From assembly GCF_000521865.1 (NCBI RefSeq), contig NZ_JAME01000024.1, positions 1-64,000 on the forward strand: DNA of 64,000 nucleotides, written 5' to 3'. Positions 33,059 to 41,009 of this stretch are shown here, piece after piece; positions within the stretch are counted from its first letter, which is position 1; every line of letters starts with the position of its first letter. The notes under the pieces are model-generated. The model saw only the letters and a program-made list of their open reading frames with translations. It was not told the origin of the DNA and searched no databases. Origin of the DNA: Roseivivax isoporae LMG 25204 (GTDB lineage: Bacteria; Pseudomonadota; Alphaproteobacteria; Rhodobacterales; Rhodobacteraceae). Made by a program: the position numbers and the translations under genes.

Positions 33059-34692
33059 ACGGACGTCGCGTCGTCCTCGGGATGCAGGTCCGAGGGCTGC
33101 GGCCGCATGCCGACCGTGATGTAGTCGATGTCCTCGGCCATGAGGCCCATGATGACCGAGGGGATCATCAGGAACACGAGGCAGAACACCGGCAGACCCA
33201 CGACCGTGATGACCTGCTGCAGCGCGGTCAGGCCCGCCTGCCCCGCCAGCATGATCAGCAGGACCGCGATCGTGCCTTCGGCGATCCCCCAGAACAGCCG
33301 CTGCGGCACCGGGCCCGCATCGGATTCCCCGGTGCAGAGCATGTCGACCACGAGCGAGGCGGAGTCCGACGACGTGGCGAAGAAGATCGCCACGATGATC
33401 ACCGCGAAACCCTGCAGGAAGGTCGCGAAGGGGAAGTTCTCGAGGAAGGCGAACATCGCCAGCGGGATCGATTCCGCCACTGCCGAGCTGATCTGGCCCG
33501 CCGCATCGCCCATCTGCGCGCGCGCCGCGGCACCGATGCCGTCGAATTCCATCGCCTGCCAGCCGAAGATGGAGAACCACACGAGCGTGAACAGCGACGG
33601 GGCCAGCAGCACGCCCATCACGAACTCGCGGATCGTCCGCCCGTACGAGATGCGCGCCACGAAGAGGCCCATGAACGGCGACCAGGTCACGGTCCACGCC
33701 CAGTAGAACACCGTCCAGCTGCCCTGCCAGCCCCACGCGTCGGTGTTGGGCGTGACGTCGGCCAGCATGTCGTTCCAGAACGCGAGCCGCGGCAGGTTGG
33801 ACAGGTAGATGCCCGCCGTCTCGACGATGCCGCGCAGCAGGAACAGGGTCGAGCCCGCCACCAGCACGAAGGCCATCAGCGCCACGGCCATGCCGATGTT
33901 GATGTTCGACAGGAGCTTCACCCCGCTGTCGAGGCCCGCGATGATCGAACACACCGCGACCGCGGTCAGGACGATGATGATGGTGATCTGCACGCCCGGA
34001 CCGTCGCCGGTGCCGAGAAGCTCGTTCAGGCCCGCCGCCACCTGGCTCGACCCGAGGCCGAGCGACACGGCCACGCCGAACAGCGTGCCGAGGATCGCCA
34101 CCACGTCGATGGTCTTGCCGATCGGGCCGTGGATGCCCTCCTTCAGCAGCGGGTAGAACACCGAGCTCACCCGCACCGGCAAGCGGTAGCGGTAGATGAA
34201 GTAGGCGAAGGCGAGGCCCGGAAGGGCAAAGATCGTCCAGGTGTGCAGGGCGAGGTGGTAGAGCGCGATCGAGATCGCGTCCTGCGCCGCCTCCCGCGAA
34301 TGCGGCTCGATGCCCGGCAGCGGCGGCTGGTCGAAATGGCTGATCGGCTCGGCCACGCCCCAGAACATCAGGATGGTGCCGATGCCGCCGGCAAAGAGCA
34401 TCGTGAACCACGAGAGGTTCGTGTAGTCGGGCCGCGCGTTGCGCCCGCCGAGCCGGATGTGCCCGTAGCGCGAGGCCGACACCCAGATCAGGAAGCCCAG
34501 CCACACGTTCACGCCGAGGATGAAGAACCAGCCGAGATTGGTGACGATCCAAGATCGCGCCGCGGCGAAGGCGTCGCCGATCGGCCCCGGTGCAATGATG
34601 AGCGCCAGGGCGAACACGATCATGAACGCGGCGGCGGAAAAGAAGATGACAGGATCGGTTTTGAGGCCAAGACGGCGGGCTAGGTCTTCCAA
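33013..34692 (-). CDS. BCCT family transporter (betaine/carnitine/choline type)
   Basis: A 559-residue secondary transporter for zwitterionic quaternary or sulfonated compounds, with twelve hydrophobic segments. The family signature lies in TVFYWAWTVTWSPFMGLFVA, followed by RISYGRTIREFVMGVLLAPSLF. The second Trp of the usual WW pair is replaced by Thr, so substrate binding may differ from BetP. The start is read as TTG 34692, because GGAGGA lies 9 nt upstream and the family-like DPVIFFSAAAF follows; no suitable ATG exists nearby. The C-terminal tail is short and charged. It is convergent with tpa-GNAT; a shared sulfonate role is inference. Confidence 0.87.
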   Translation of the reverse strand: MEDLARRLGLKTDPVIFFSAAAFMIVFALALIIAPGPIGDAFAAARSWIVTNLGWFFILGVNVWLGFLIWVSASRYGHIRLGGRNARPDYTNLSWFTMLFAGGIGTILMFWGVAEPISHFDQPPLPGIEPHSREAAQDAISIALYHLALHTWTIFALPGLAFAYFIYRYRLPVRVSSVFYPLLKEGIHGPIGKTIDVVAILGTLFGVAVSLGLGSSQVAAGLNELLGTGDGPGVQITIIIVLTAVAVCSIIAGLDSGVKLLSNINIGMAVALMAFVLVAGSTLFLLRGIVETAGIYLSNLPRLAFWNDMLADVTPNTDAWGWQGSWTVFYWAWTVTWSPFMGLFVARISYGRTIREFVMGVLLAPSLFTLVWFSIFGWQAMEFDGIGAAARAQMGDAAGQISSAVAESIPLAMFAFLENFPFATFLQGFAVIIVAIFFATSSDSASLVVDMLCTGESDAGPVPQRLFWGIAEGTIAVLLIMLAGQAGLTALQQVITVVGLPVFCLVFLMIPSVIMGLMAEDIDYITVGMRPQPSDLHPEDDATSVYDSPRSKPAPGAAE

Positions 34693-34859
34693 AATCGCGC
34701 GTCCTCCGGAACAGCGTGGCAGAACAGAGTGGCGCCGAGAGCCCGCGGACCGCGTGCGCACGCGGACATCGGCAAAAAGTTGCCCTTCTTCAACCGGCCA
34801 GACCGCGCGTGGTTCCCGCGATCCGCATGACAGGGCGCCGCAAATGCCGCCGCGACACG

Positions 34860-34883
34860 AAAAAGGCCGCCCCGAGGGCGGCC
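34860..34883 (-). terminator. intrinsic terminator of the HU gene
   Basis: On the minus strand GGCCGCCC-TCG-GGGCGGCC (34865-34883) is followed directly by TTTTT (34860-34864). This is a textbook rho-independent terminator, 25 bp after the HU stop codon. Confidence 0.9.
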
Positions 34884-34908
34884 CGTGCGACGGACGTCAT
34901 GTCGCGGA

Positions 34909-35196
34909 TCAGCCGTTGACGCTGTCCTTGAGGGCCTTCGCGATGGTCATCTTGACCTGCTTGTCGGCTTCCTTCTTGAACTGCTCGCCCGTGGCAGGGT
35001 TGCGCACCATGCGCTCCGGACGTTCGCGGCAGTAGATCTTGCCGACGCCCGGCAGGGTCACCGCGCCGCCGTCCCCGACTTCCTTGGTGATGATGCCGGT
35101 CAGCGCGTCCAGTGCCGCACCCGCGGTCTTCTTGTCGCTGCCCATTTCCTCGGCAAGTGCAGCCACGAGCTGCGTCTTCGTCATCGGCTTCGCCAT
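34909..35196 (-). CDS. HU-family DNA-binding protein
   Basis: A 95-residue nucleoid-associated protein of the HU/IHF family, which bends and compacts DNA as a dimer. The N-terminal helices read MTKTQLVAALAEEMGSDKKTA. The DNA-binding arm is represented by YCRERPERMVRNPATGEQFK, with the conserved Arg-Asn-Pro turn, and VTLPGVGKI is the family beta strand. The ATG at 35196 gives the usual HU length; the upstream in-frame codons are not conserved. It is monocistronic with its own terminator and an inverted repeat in the promoter region. Confidence 0.93.
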   Translation of the reverse strand: MAKPMTKTQLVAALAEEMGSDKKTAGAALDALTGIITKEVGDGGAVTLPGVGKIYCRERPERMVRNPATGEQFKKEADKQVKMTIAKALKDSVNG

Positions 35197-35264
35197 TTCA
35201 TGGTCTCCTTGTCGGCCCGCCACTAGGGCCCAATCCCGCATATCTAACCGTATATTGAGTCACC

Positions 35265-35280
35265 GCACAACAAATTGTGC
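35265..35280. promoter_or_regulatory. inverted repeat upstream of the HU gene
   Basis: GCACAA-CAAA-TTGTGC is a perfect 6-bp inverted repeat about 70 bp before the HU start codon, in an AT-rich stretch that also holds TATA-like hexamers. It may be an operator; the binding protein is not identifiable. Confidence 0.4.
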
Positions 35281-35324
35281 CTGCGACCAGCAAAATAACG
35301 CGACTTTCGCGGGGTTCCGCCCAG

Positions 35325-36809
35325 TCAGAGAAATGCCGTTTCGTAGAAACTGCGCAATTTCCGGCTGTGAATACGCTCCAGAGGCATCTCGCGCAACTGT
35401 TCCATGGCCCGGATGCCGATTCGCAGGTGCCGACCGACCTGCGTGCGGTAGAAATCCGACGCCATGCCCGGCAGCTTCAGCTCGCCATGCAGCGGCTTGT
35501 CGGAAACGCAGAGAAGCGTGCCGTAGGGAACGCGGAACCGGAACCCGTTCGCGGCGATGGTGGCGCTTTCCATGTCGAGCGCGACGGCCCGCGACTGCGA
35601 CAGCCGCTGCACCGGCCCGCGCGTGTCGCGCAGTTCCCAGTTGCGGTTGTCGACGCTCGCCACCGTGCCCGTGCGCATCACCCGCTTGAGGTCGAAGCCC
35701 GAGAGTTCCGTCACCTCCTCGACCGCGGTCTCGAGCGCGACCTGGATTTCCGCCAGCGCCGGGATCGGCACCCAGATCGGCAGGTCGTCGTCCAGCACGC
35801 GATCCTCGCGCAGGTAGGCATGCGCGAGCACGAAATCGCCGAGGCTCTGCGAATTGCGCAGGCCCGCGCAGTGCCCGACCATCAGCCAGGCGTGCGGCCG
35901 CAGCACCGCGATGTGGTCGGTCGCGGTCTTGGCGTTCGAGGGTCCCACCCCGATGTTCACCAGCGTGATGCCGGCGCCACCGTCACGTTTCAGGTGGTAG
36001 GTCGGCATCTGCGGCATCTTGAGCGTCGGGGGGATCTCGGCGTCGGGATCGGTGATCTCGAAATTGCCGGTGGACACGAAGCTCGTGTACCCGCTGTCCG
36101 GGTCGGCCAGCATGGCGCGCGCATAGGCCTCGAATTCGGTCACGTAGAACTGGTAGTTCGTGAACAGCACGTGGTTCTGGAAATGCTCGGGATCGGTCGC
36201 GGTGTAGTGCGCGAGCCGCGCCAGCGAGTAGTCGATGCGCTGCGCGGTGAAGGGCGCCAGCGGTTCGCTGCCGTCCGCGCCCGGCGTGAAGGTCCCGTTG
36301 ACGATGTCGTCGTTGGTGGAATTGAGATCCGGCACGTCGAAGACGTCGCGCAGGATGAAGGCGGCGGCACCTTCCTGCGGCACCGTCACGTCGTCGCGCG
36401 CCGCGACCGCGAAATGGATGGGGATCGGCGTCTCCGAGGGGCCCACCTGCACCGGCACGCCGTGATTGTCGATCAGCAGGCGGATCTGCTGGCGCAGGTA
36501 GTCGCGGAACAGGTCGGGCCGCGTGATCGTCGTGGCATGGGTGCCGGGTGCCGCCACGTGGCCAAAGCTCAGGCGGCTATCGACCTTGGCAAAGCTTGTC
36601 GTGGTGATGCGCACCTCGGGATAGAAGGCGCGGAAGCGCTTGCGCGGGTGCCCGTGCGCGATCGCGTCGGTGAAGGCGTCGCACAGGAAGTCCACCGCCT
36701 CGCTGTAGAGCGCGATCAGCCGGTCGACGGCGTCCTCGGGGTTCTCGAAGCTCTGCACCGCGGCCGCGGCCGGCGTCAGCAGCGGAAGATTGGCCGGAAC
36801 GTCCTGCAT
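35325..36809 (-). CDS. amn: AMP nucleosidase
   Basis: A 494-residue enzyme that hydrolyses AMP to adenine and ribose 5-phosphate. The N-terminal Amn domain (about 1-170) has YSEAVDFLCDAF and RKRFRAFYPEVRITT. The C-terminal catalytic domain is nucleoside-phosphorylase-like, with LVNIGVGPSNAKTATDHIAVLRPHAW, GHCAGLRNSQSLGDFVLAHAYLRED and the purine-site AVALDMESATIAANG. The length matches the E. coli enzyme. HU lies downstream on the same strand; PhoD is upstream on the same strand. Confidence 0.95.
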   Translation of the reverse strand: MQDVPANLPLLTPAAAAVQSFENPEDAVDRLIALYSEAVDFLCDAFTDAIAHGHPRKRFRAFYPEVRITTTSFAKVDSRLSFGHVAAPGTHATTITRPDLFRDYLRQQIRLLIDNHGVPVQVGPSETPIPIHFAVAARDDVTVPQEGAAAFILRDVFDVPDLNSTNDDIVNGTFTPGADGSEPLAPFTAQRIDYSLARLAHYTATDPEHFQNHVLFTNYQFYVTEFEAYARAMLADPDSGYTSFVSTGNFEITDPDAEIPPTLKMPQMPTYHLKRDGGAGITLVNIGVGPSNAKTATDHIAVLRPHAWLMVGHCAGLRNSQSLGDFVLAHAYLREDRVLDDDLPIWVPIPALAEIQVALETAVEEVTELSGFDLKRVMRTGTVASVDNRNWELRDTRGPVQRLSQSRAVALDMESATIAANGFRFRVPYGTLLCVSDKPLHGELKLPGMASDFYRTQVGRHLRIGIRAMEQLREMPLERIHSRKLRSFYETAFL

Positions 36810-36901
36810 GCGCGCCTCGACTTCTGCGGATTGCGCGCAACCTGCCAGCTTGCACCGTCGGGTTCAAGCGGCGGCGGATGCCGCCACGTCACGCCAGGGA
36901 A

Positions 36902-36929
36902 CGGGCCCGCACGCTTCCGCGCGGGCCCG
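36902..36929 (-). terminator. hairpin after phoD
   Basis: CGGGCCCGC (36902-36910) and GCGGGCCCG (36921-36929) form a perfect 9-bp stem with a 10-nt loop, starting 8 bp after the phoD stop codon on the minus strand. No T-run follows, so it may protect the 3' end or terminate weakly before amn. Confidence 0.5.
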
Positions 36930-36937
36930 GGTTGACG

Positions 36938-38488
36938 TCAGATCGCCTGGCCCTCGGGATCGAGCGTGACCGACCACAGCTCGGTGTCGCCCCGGTCCAT
37001 GAGCCGCACCGTCATCGCGCCCGACGCGCCGTCGATGTCGACGAGGCCGAAGAACTGCAGGCCCGCCGACGGCGGCAGGTTCACCTGGCCCTCGTCCGGC
37101 GCCTTCACGAACCGAACCTCGGGCCCGAAGGTCATGTCGAGCGCGTTCGGGCCGAACGTGCCCGCATGCAGCGGCCCCGACACGAATTCCCAGAACGGCG
37201 CGAAGTCCTGGAACTGCGCGCGCTCGGGCGAGTAATGGTGCGCGGCGGTGTAGTGCACGTCCGCGGTGAACCAGACGGTGTTGCGGATGCCCGCGACGTT
37301 GATGAACCGCAGGATGTCCGCGATGTCGTGCTCGCGGCCCTTGGGCGCGCCGTCCTCGGCATTGGCGACCGCCTCGAACCGCGTGTCGCCGTCGGCCACC
37401 ACGAGCCCGATCGGCATGTCGGAGGCGATCGCCTTCCACGTGGCGCGCGAGGCCGCGAGCTCGCGCTTGAGCCAGGCGATCTGGTTCGCGCCCAGGATCG
37501 CGGTCTCGGGCGACCGCTCCTCCTGCAGGTTCTCCGTGTTCGGCCCGCGATAGGACCGCAGGTCGAGGAAGAAGACGTCGAGATGCGGGCCATAGGCGAT
37601 CTTTCGGTAGACGCGGCCCGGTTCCGCCGGCGTATAGCGGATCGGCGTCATCTCGTGGAAGGCGCGCCCGGCGCGGGCGGCCAGCAGCGCCACCGACCGT
37701 TCGGTGTAGCGGTCGTCGAGCTCCTTGGACGCCGACCAGTTGTTGGTCACCTCGTGGTCGTCCCACTGGAAGAAGGTCGGAACCTGCGCGTTCATCGCCA
37801 GCACGTGCGGGTCCATCATGTTGTACTTCCACTGGCCGCGGAACTCGTCCAGCGTCTCGGCCACCTTGCGCTTCTCGTCGATCAGCACCGTGTTGCGCCA
37901 GGTGCCGCCGTCCTGCAGGGCGACCTCGTCCTCCATCGGGCCATCGGCATAGATCGTGTCGCCGGAATGCAGGAAGAAATCGGGCGCGTGGCGCAGCATG
38001 GTCGCGTAGGTCGCCATCCCTTCGTCGTCGATGCCCCAGCCCTGCCCGGCCGTGTCGCCCGACCACGCGAAGCGCACGTCGCGCCGGTCCGCGGGCGCGG
38101 TGCGGAAGCGGCCCACCAGCGGCTCGGACACCGCGTTCACGTCCGACAGGTCCTGCGCGCGGAAGCGGTAGAAGACGTCCTGCCCGGCCGGCAGCGAGTC
38201 GAGCAGCCGCTTCACGGCAAAGTCGCTCTCGGGCAGCGCGTCGAGCGGCGGCAGTGCGCGCGCATCCGCGAAGCTCTCGGTCGTGGCGATCTCGACGCTG
38301 ACGCGCGCGGGACGGTCGGTGCGGGTCCAGACCACGCCCGAACGGGCATCGACGTCGCCCGACTGGACGCCGTGGGTGAAGACCGGGCGGGCCTGCGCGC
38401 GGCTGATCGCGGGCATGGCGAAGGTGGCGGCAAAGGCGGTGCCGGCCGCGAGGACGGCGCGGCGGCTGGGCCGGATGAGCTGGGTCAT
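36938..38488 (-). CDS. phoD: PhoD-type alkaline phosphatase/phosphodiesterase
   Basis: A 516-residue secreted metallophosphoesterase of the PhoD family. It carries a twin-arginine signal (PSRRAVLAAGTAFAATFAMP, cleavage near SRAQARP), as PhoD must be folded with its metals before export. The N-terminal PhoD_N domain includes FTHGVQSGDVDARSGVVWTRTD; the catalytic part has FAWSGDTAGQGWG, FFLHSGDTIYADGPM, QWDDHEVTNNWSA and FTADVHYTAAH. It releases phosphate from phosphomono- or diesters in the periplasm. A single CTGTCAT half-site, similar to a PhoB half-box, lies about 70 bp upstream, but a full Pho box was not found. Confidence 0.93.
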   Translation of the reverse strand: MTQLIRPSRRAVLAAGTAFAATFAMPAISRAQARPVFTHGVQSGDVDARSGVVWTRTDRPARVSVEIATTESFADARALPPLDALPESDFAVKRLLDSLPAGQDVFYRFRAQDLSDVNAVSEPLVGRFRTAPADRRDVRFAWSGDTAGQGWGIDDEGMATYATMLRHAPDFFLHSGDTIYADGPMEDEVALQDGGTWRNTVLIDEKRKVAETLDEFRGQWKYNMMDPHVLAMNAQVPTFFQWDDHEVTNNWSASKELDDRYTERSVALLAARAGRAFHEMTPIRYTPAEPGRVYRKIAYGPHLDVFFLDLRSYRGPNTENLQEERSPETAILGANQIAWLKRELAASRATWKAIASDMPIGLVVADGDTRFEAVANAEDGAPKGREHDIADILRFINVAGIRNTVWFTADVHYTAAHHYSPERAQFQDFAPFWEFVSGPLHAGTFGPNALDMTFGPEVRFVKAPDEGQVNLPPSAGLQFFGLVDIDGASGAMTVRLMDRGDTELWSVTLDPEGQAI

Positions 38489-38650
38489 GGCGTGTCGCTC
38501 CTGACGGTTCTGTCCCGCCGGCCGGGGCGGCCGGCGCAGGGATCAGACGCGAGTCGCATGACAGGCGCGTCGCGCCTTGCGTGAACTTAATCTTAAGCTT
38601 TTGTGACGCGCCACGCGGGGCCGCACCGGAAAGCCGGTTGTCGAATGCTA

Positions 38651-38665
38651 TGTAATATCATAACA
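38651..38665. promoter_or_regulatory. candidate Zur box upstream of zinT
   Basis: TGTAATATCATAACA is a near-perfect AT-rich palindrome (TGT-n-AT ... AT-n-ACA) about 50 bp before the zinT start codon, in otherwise GC-rich DNA. It resembles alphaproteobacterial Zur sites, which carry TGTTATAwNATAACA-like sequence. This fits zinc-starvation control of ZinT; it was not tested. Confidence 0.55.
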
Positions 38666-38713
38666 CACATTGGCGCACCACCGCGCACAGACGAACCAGA
38701 GAGGCACTCACCG

Positions 38714-39379
38714 ATGAACACTCCCCTCCTCCGCGCCGCGGCCACCGCGGCCGGCCTTGCCGCGCTCGTGGCCGCCGCGCCCCTCGCCGCAGAGACCGCG
38801 TCCGACACGCAGGACCATGACCATGCCCACGCGCATGACGATGCCTCGCAGGTCTACAGGGGATATTTCGACGACGACCAGGTCGCCGACCGGCCGCTGT
38901 CAGACTGGGCGGGCGACTGGCAGTCGGTCTATCCGCTCCTGATGGACGGCACGCTCGACCCGGTGATGGAGGACAAGGCCGCGCATGGCGACAAGACCGC
39001 CGAAGACTATCGCGCCTACTACGAGACCGGCTATCGCACCGATGTCGACCGGATCGAGATCGGCGACGGCACGGTGACGTTCCACGGCGCGGATGGTCCC
39101 GTGACCGGCGACTACGCCTATGACGGCTACGAGATCCTGACCTACGAGAAGGGCAATCGCGGCGTGCGGTTCATCTTCGAGCGCACGGGCGGGGACGAGG
39201 CCGCGCCCGGCTACATCCAGTTCAGCGACCACAGGATCGCGCCCGAAGCCTCGGACCACTACCACCTCTACTGGGGGGACGACCGCGCCGCGCTGTTCGA
39301 GGAGGTGACGAACTGGCCGACCTACTACCCCGCGCAGCTCGACGCGCAGGAGATCGTCGACGAGATGCTCGCCCATTGA
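38714..39379 (+). CDS. zinT: ZinT family periplasmic zinc-binding protein
   Basis: A 221-residue exported metal-binding protein that scavenges zinc in the periplasm and delivers it to the ZnuABC importer. A signal peptide (MNTPLLRAAATAAGLAALVAA) is followed by a His/Asp-rich stretch (DTQDHDHAHAHDDAS) and the ZinT/YodA lipocalin-like domain. That domain begins RGYFDDDQVADRPLSDWAGDWQSVYPLL and includes YKG-like YEILTYEKGNRGVRFIFER and FSDHRIAPEASDHYHLYWGD, where the metal-binding histidines lie. It is a single gene with a Zur-like palindrome in front and a bidirectional hairpin behind. Confidence 0.93.
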   Translation: MNTPLLRAAATAAGLAALVAAAPLAAETASDTQDHDHAHAHDDASQVYRGYFDDDQVADRPLSDWAGDWQSVYPLLMDGTLDPVMEDKAAHGDKTAEDYRAYYETGYRTDVDRIEIGDGTVTFHGADGPVTGDYAYDGYEILTYEKGNRGVRFIFERTGGDEAAPGYIQFSDHRIAPEASDHYHLYWGDDRAALFEEVTNWPTYYPAQLDAQEIVDEMLAH

Positions 39380-39389
39380 CGGGCGCGCT

Positions 39390-39418
39390 GCGACGGGCAC
39401 GCATGCGCCGCCCGTCGC
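39390..39418. terminator. hairpin between convergent zinT and ilvE
   Basis: GCGACGGGC (39390-39398) and GCCCGTCGC (39410-39418) are a perfect 9-bp inverted repeat with an 11-nt loop, located between the two stop codons. It could serve as a terminator for both genes, though no T-run is present. Confidence 0.6.
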
Positions 39419-39431
39419 GACCCTGTCCGGC

Positions 39432-40301
39432 TCAGGCGCGGACGAGGGTCTCGTAGCTTTCGGCGATCTCGCGGGTCAGCCCGCCGACCTCGAAAGAATA
39501 GTCGCCGATCTGGCCCACCGGGGTCACCTCGGCCGCGGTGCCGGTCAGCCAGCACTGCTGGAAGCCCTCGAGCTCCTCGGGCATGATGTGGCGCTCGTGC
39601 ACCCTGACCTGCCGCTCCTCCAGCATGCCGATCACGGTCTGCCGCGTCAGCCCGTTGAGGAAGCAGTCGGGCTTCGGCGTGTGCACCTCGCCGTCCTTCA
39701 CGAAGAAGATGTTGGCGCCGGTCGCCTCGGCCACGTAGCCGCGGTAGTCGAACATCATCGCGTCCGAGCAGCCCTTGGCCTCGGCCGCGTGCTTGGACAT
39801 CGTGCAGATCATGTAGAGGCCCGCCGCCTTGGCATGGCTCGGCGCGGTCTCGGGCGAGGGCCGCTTCCACTTGGCGATGTCGAGCTTGGCGCCCTTCATC
39901 TTGGCGTCGCCGTAATAGCTGCCCCATTCCCACGCGGCGATGGCCAGGCGGACCGGGTTGCGCTTGGAGGCGACCCCCATGTCCTCGCCCGCGCCGCGCC
40001 AGGCGACCGCGCGCACGTATGCGTCGGTGAAACCGTTGACGCGCAGCACCTCCTCCTTCGCCGCCTCGATCTCGTCCACGGTGAACGGGATCTCGAAATC
40101 GAGCTCGCGGGCCGAGTAGTGCAGCCGCTCGGAATGCTTGCGCGACAGGAAGATCTTGCCGTTGTAGGCGCGCTCGCCCTCGAATACCGAGCTTGCATAG
40201 TGCATCGCGTGGGTCAGGATGTGCACGTTCGCGCCGCGCCAGTCCACGAACTGGCCATCCATCCAGATCTTGCCGTCACGGTCGTCGTAACCACCCGCCA
40301 T
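39432..40301 (-). CDS. ilvE: branched-chain amino acid aminotransferase IlvE
   Basis: A 289-residue fold-type IV PLP aminotransferase that carries out the last step of valine, leucine and isoleucine synthesis. The N-terminus DGKIWMDGQFVDWRGANVHILTHAMHYASSVFEGERAYNG is family-typical (shown in parts: VHILTHAMHYASSVFEGERA). The PLP-lysine region is PSHAKAAGLYM, and the signature EATGANIFFVKDGEVHTP and FLNGLTRQTVIGML follow. The start at ATG 40301 is supported by GAGGAG 7 nt upstream. It is divergent from petP across 174 bp, the order I recall in Rhodobacterales. Confidence 0.93.
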   Translation of the reverse strand: MAGGYDDRDGKIWMDGQFVDWRGANVHILTHAMHYASSVFEGERAYNGKIFLSRKHSERLHYSARELDFEIPFTVDEIEAAKEEVLRVNGFTDAYVRAVAWRGAGEDMGVASKRNPVRLAIAAWEWGSYYGDAKMKGAKLDIAKWKRPSPETAPSHAKAAGLYMICTMSKHAAEAKGCSDAMMFDYRGYVAEATGANIFFVKDGEVHTPKPDCFLNGLTRQTVIGMLEERQVRVHERHIMPEELEGFQQCWLTGTAAEVTPVGQIGDYSFEVGGLTREIAESYETLVRA

Positions 40302-40352
40302 CGCTTTGCTCCTCGGTTTCGGGGACACACCCGGATTTTGCATTTGTTGCGC

Positions 40353-40384
40353 GGGAAACGTCCGATCCGGACATAAAATTTCCC
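40353..40384. promoter_or_regulatory. nested inverted repeats between ilvE and petP
   Basis: GGGAAA (40353-40358) pairs with TTTCCC (40379-40384), enclosing GTCCG-ATC-CGGAC (40360-40372). The site lies in the AT-richer part of the 174-bp region between divergent ilvE and petP and could be the target of the MarR-type PetP or another regulator. That assignment is inference. Confidence 0.4.
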
Positions 40385-40475
40385 AAAATCTGGTTTTCGC
40401 TATCAGTCCACGCTTGGAATGTCAACAACGCTGACTTAAACTGCCGATGCAAGCGGCAGACACGGCAGGAGAAGA

Positions 40476-41009
40476 ATGGCACAGCCGGATCGCGCGCCCC
40501 CGAACGGCGGGGAGACGCTGCTGTTTCTCACCGACGAGCAGCTGAGGCAGGGCATCGAGGCGATGTTCTTCGCCTATCGCGGCTTCACCGCCGATCCCGA
40601 CCGCATCCTCGCCGAGCTCTGCTACGGGCGCGCCCACCATCGCGCCCTGCATTTCATCAACTGCGCGCCCGGCACCACGGTGAACAACCTCCTGTCGATC
40701 CTCGGCGTCACCAAGCAGTCGCTGAACCGCGTCCTGCGCACGCTGATCGCCGACGGGCTGGTGGAAAGCCGGGTCGGCCGCTCCGACCGGCGCGAGCGCC
40801 ACCTGCACCTGACCGAGGAAGGACGCGCGCTGGAACAGCGACTTTCGGACGCCCAGCGCGCCCGGATGCGCAAGGCCTACCGGCAGGCCGGGCCCGAGGC
40901 CGTGGCGGGGTTCCGGAAGGTGCTGGAAAGCATGATGGATTCCGAGCAGCGCCGCCAGTATCATGCACTCCGTGATGGCCGTGGCCAGGCATCGGGAGGA
41001 CGGGAATGA
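40476..41009 (+). CDS. petP: MarR-family regulator PetP
   Basis: A 177-residue winged-helix protein of the MarR family. The DNA-binding part is TTVNNLLSILGVTKQSLNRVLRTLIADGLVESR, quoted here in short as ILGVTKQSLNRVLRTLIADG, with the wing RVGRSDRRERHLHLTEEG. The gene precedes and overlaps (ATGA) an OmpR-type response regulator exactly as petP precedes petR in Rhodobacter capsulatus, where the pair affects cytochrome bc1 and growth. No histidine kinase gene follows. Confidence 0.87.
   Translation: MAQPDRAPPNGGETLLFLTDEQLRQGIEAMFFAYRGFTADPDRILAELCYGRAHHRALHFINCAPGTTVNNLLSILGVTKQSLNRVLRTLIADGLVESRVGRSDRRERHLHLTEEGRALEQRLSDAQRARMRKAYRQAGPEAVAGFRKVLESMMDSEQRRQYHALRDGRGQASGGRE

Noticed and set aside
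38558-38564. Pho box for phoD
   Set aside because: Only one CTGTCAT half-site was found on the minus strand; the second direct repeat at 11-bp spacing is missing, so PhoB control is not supported.
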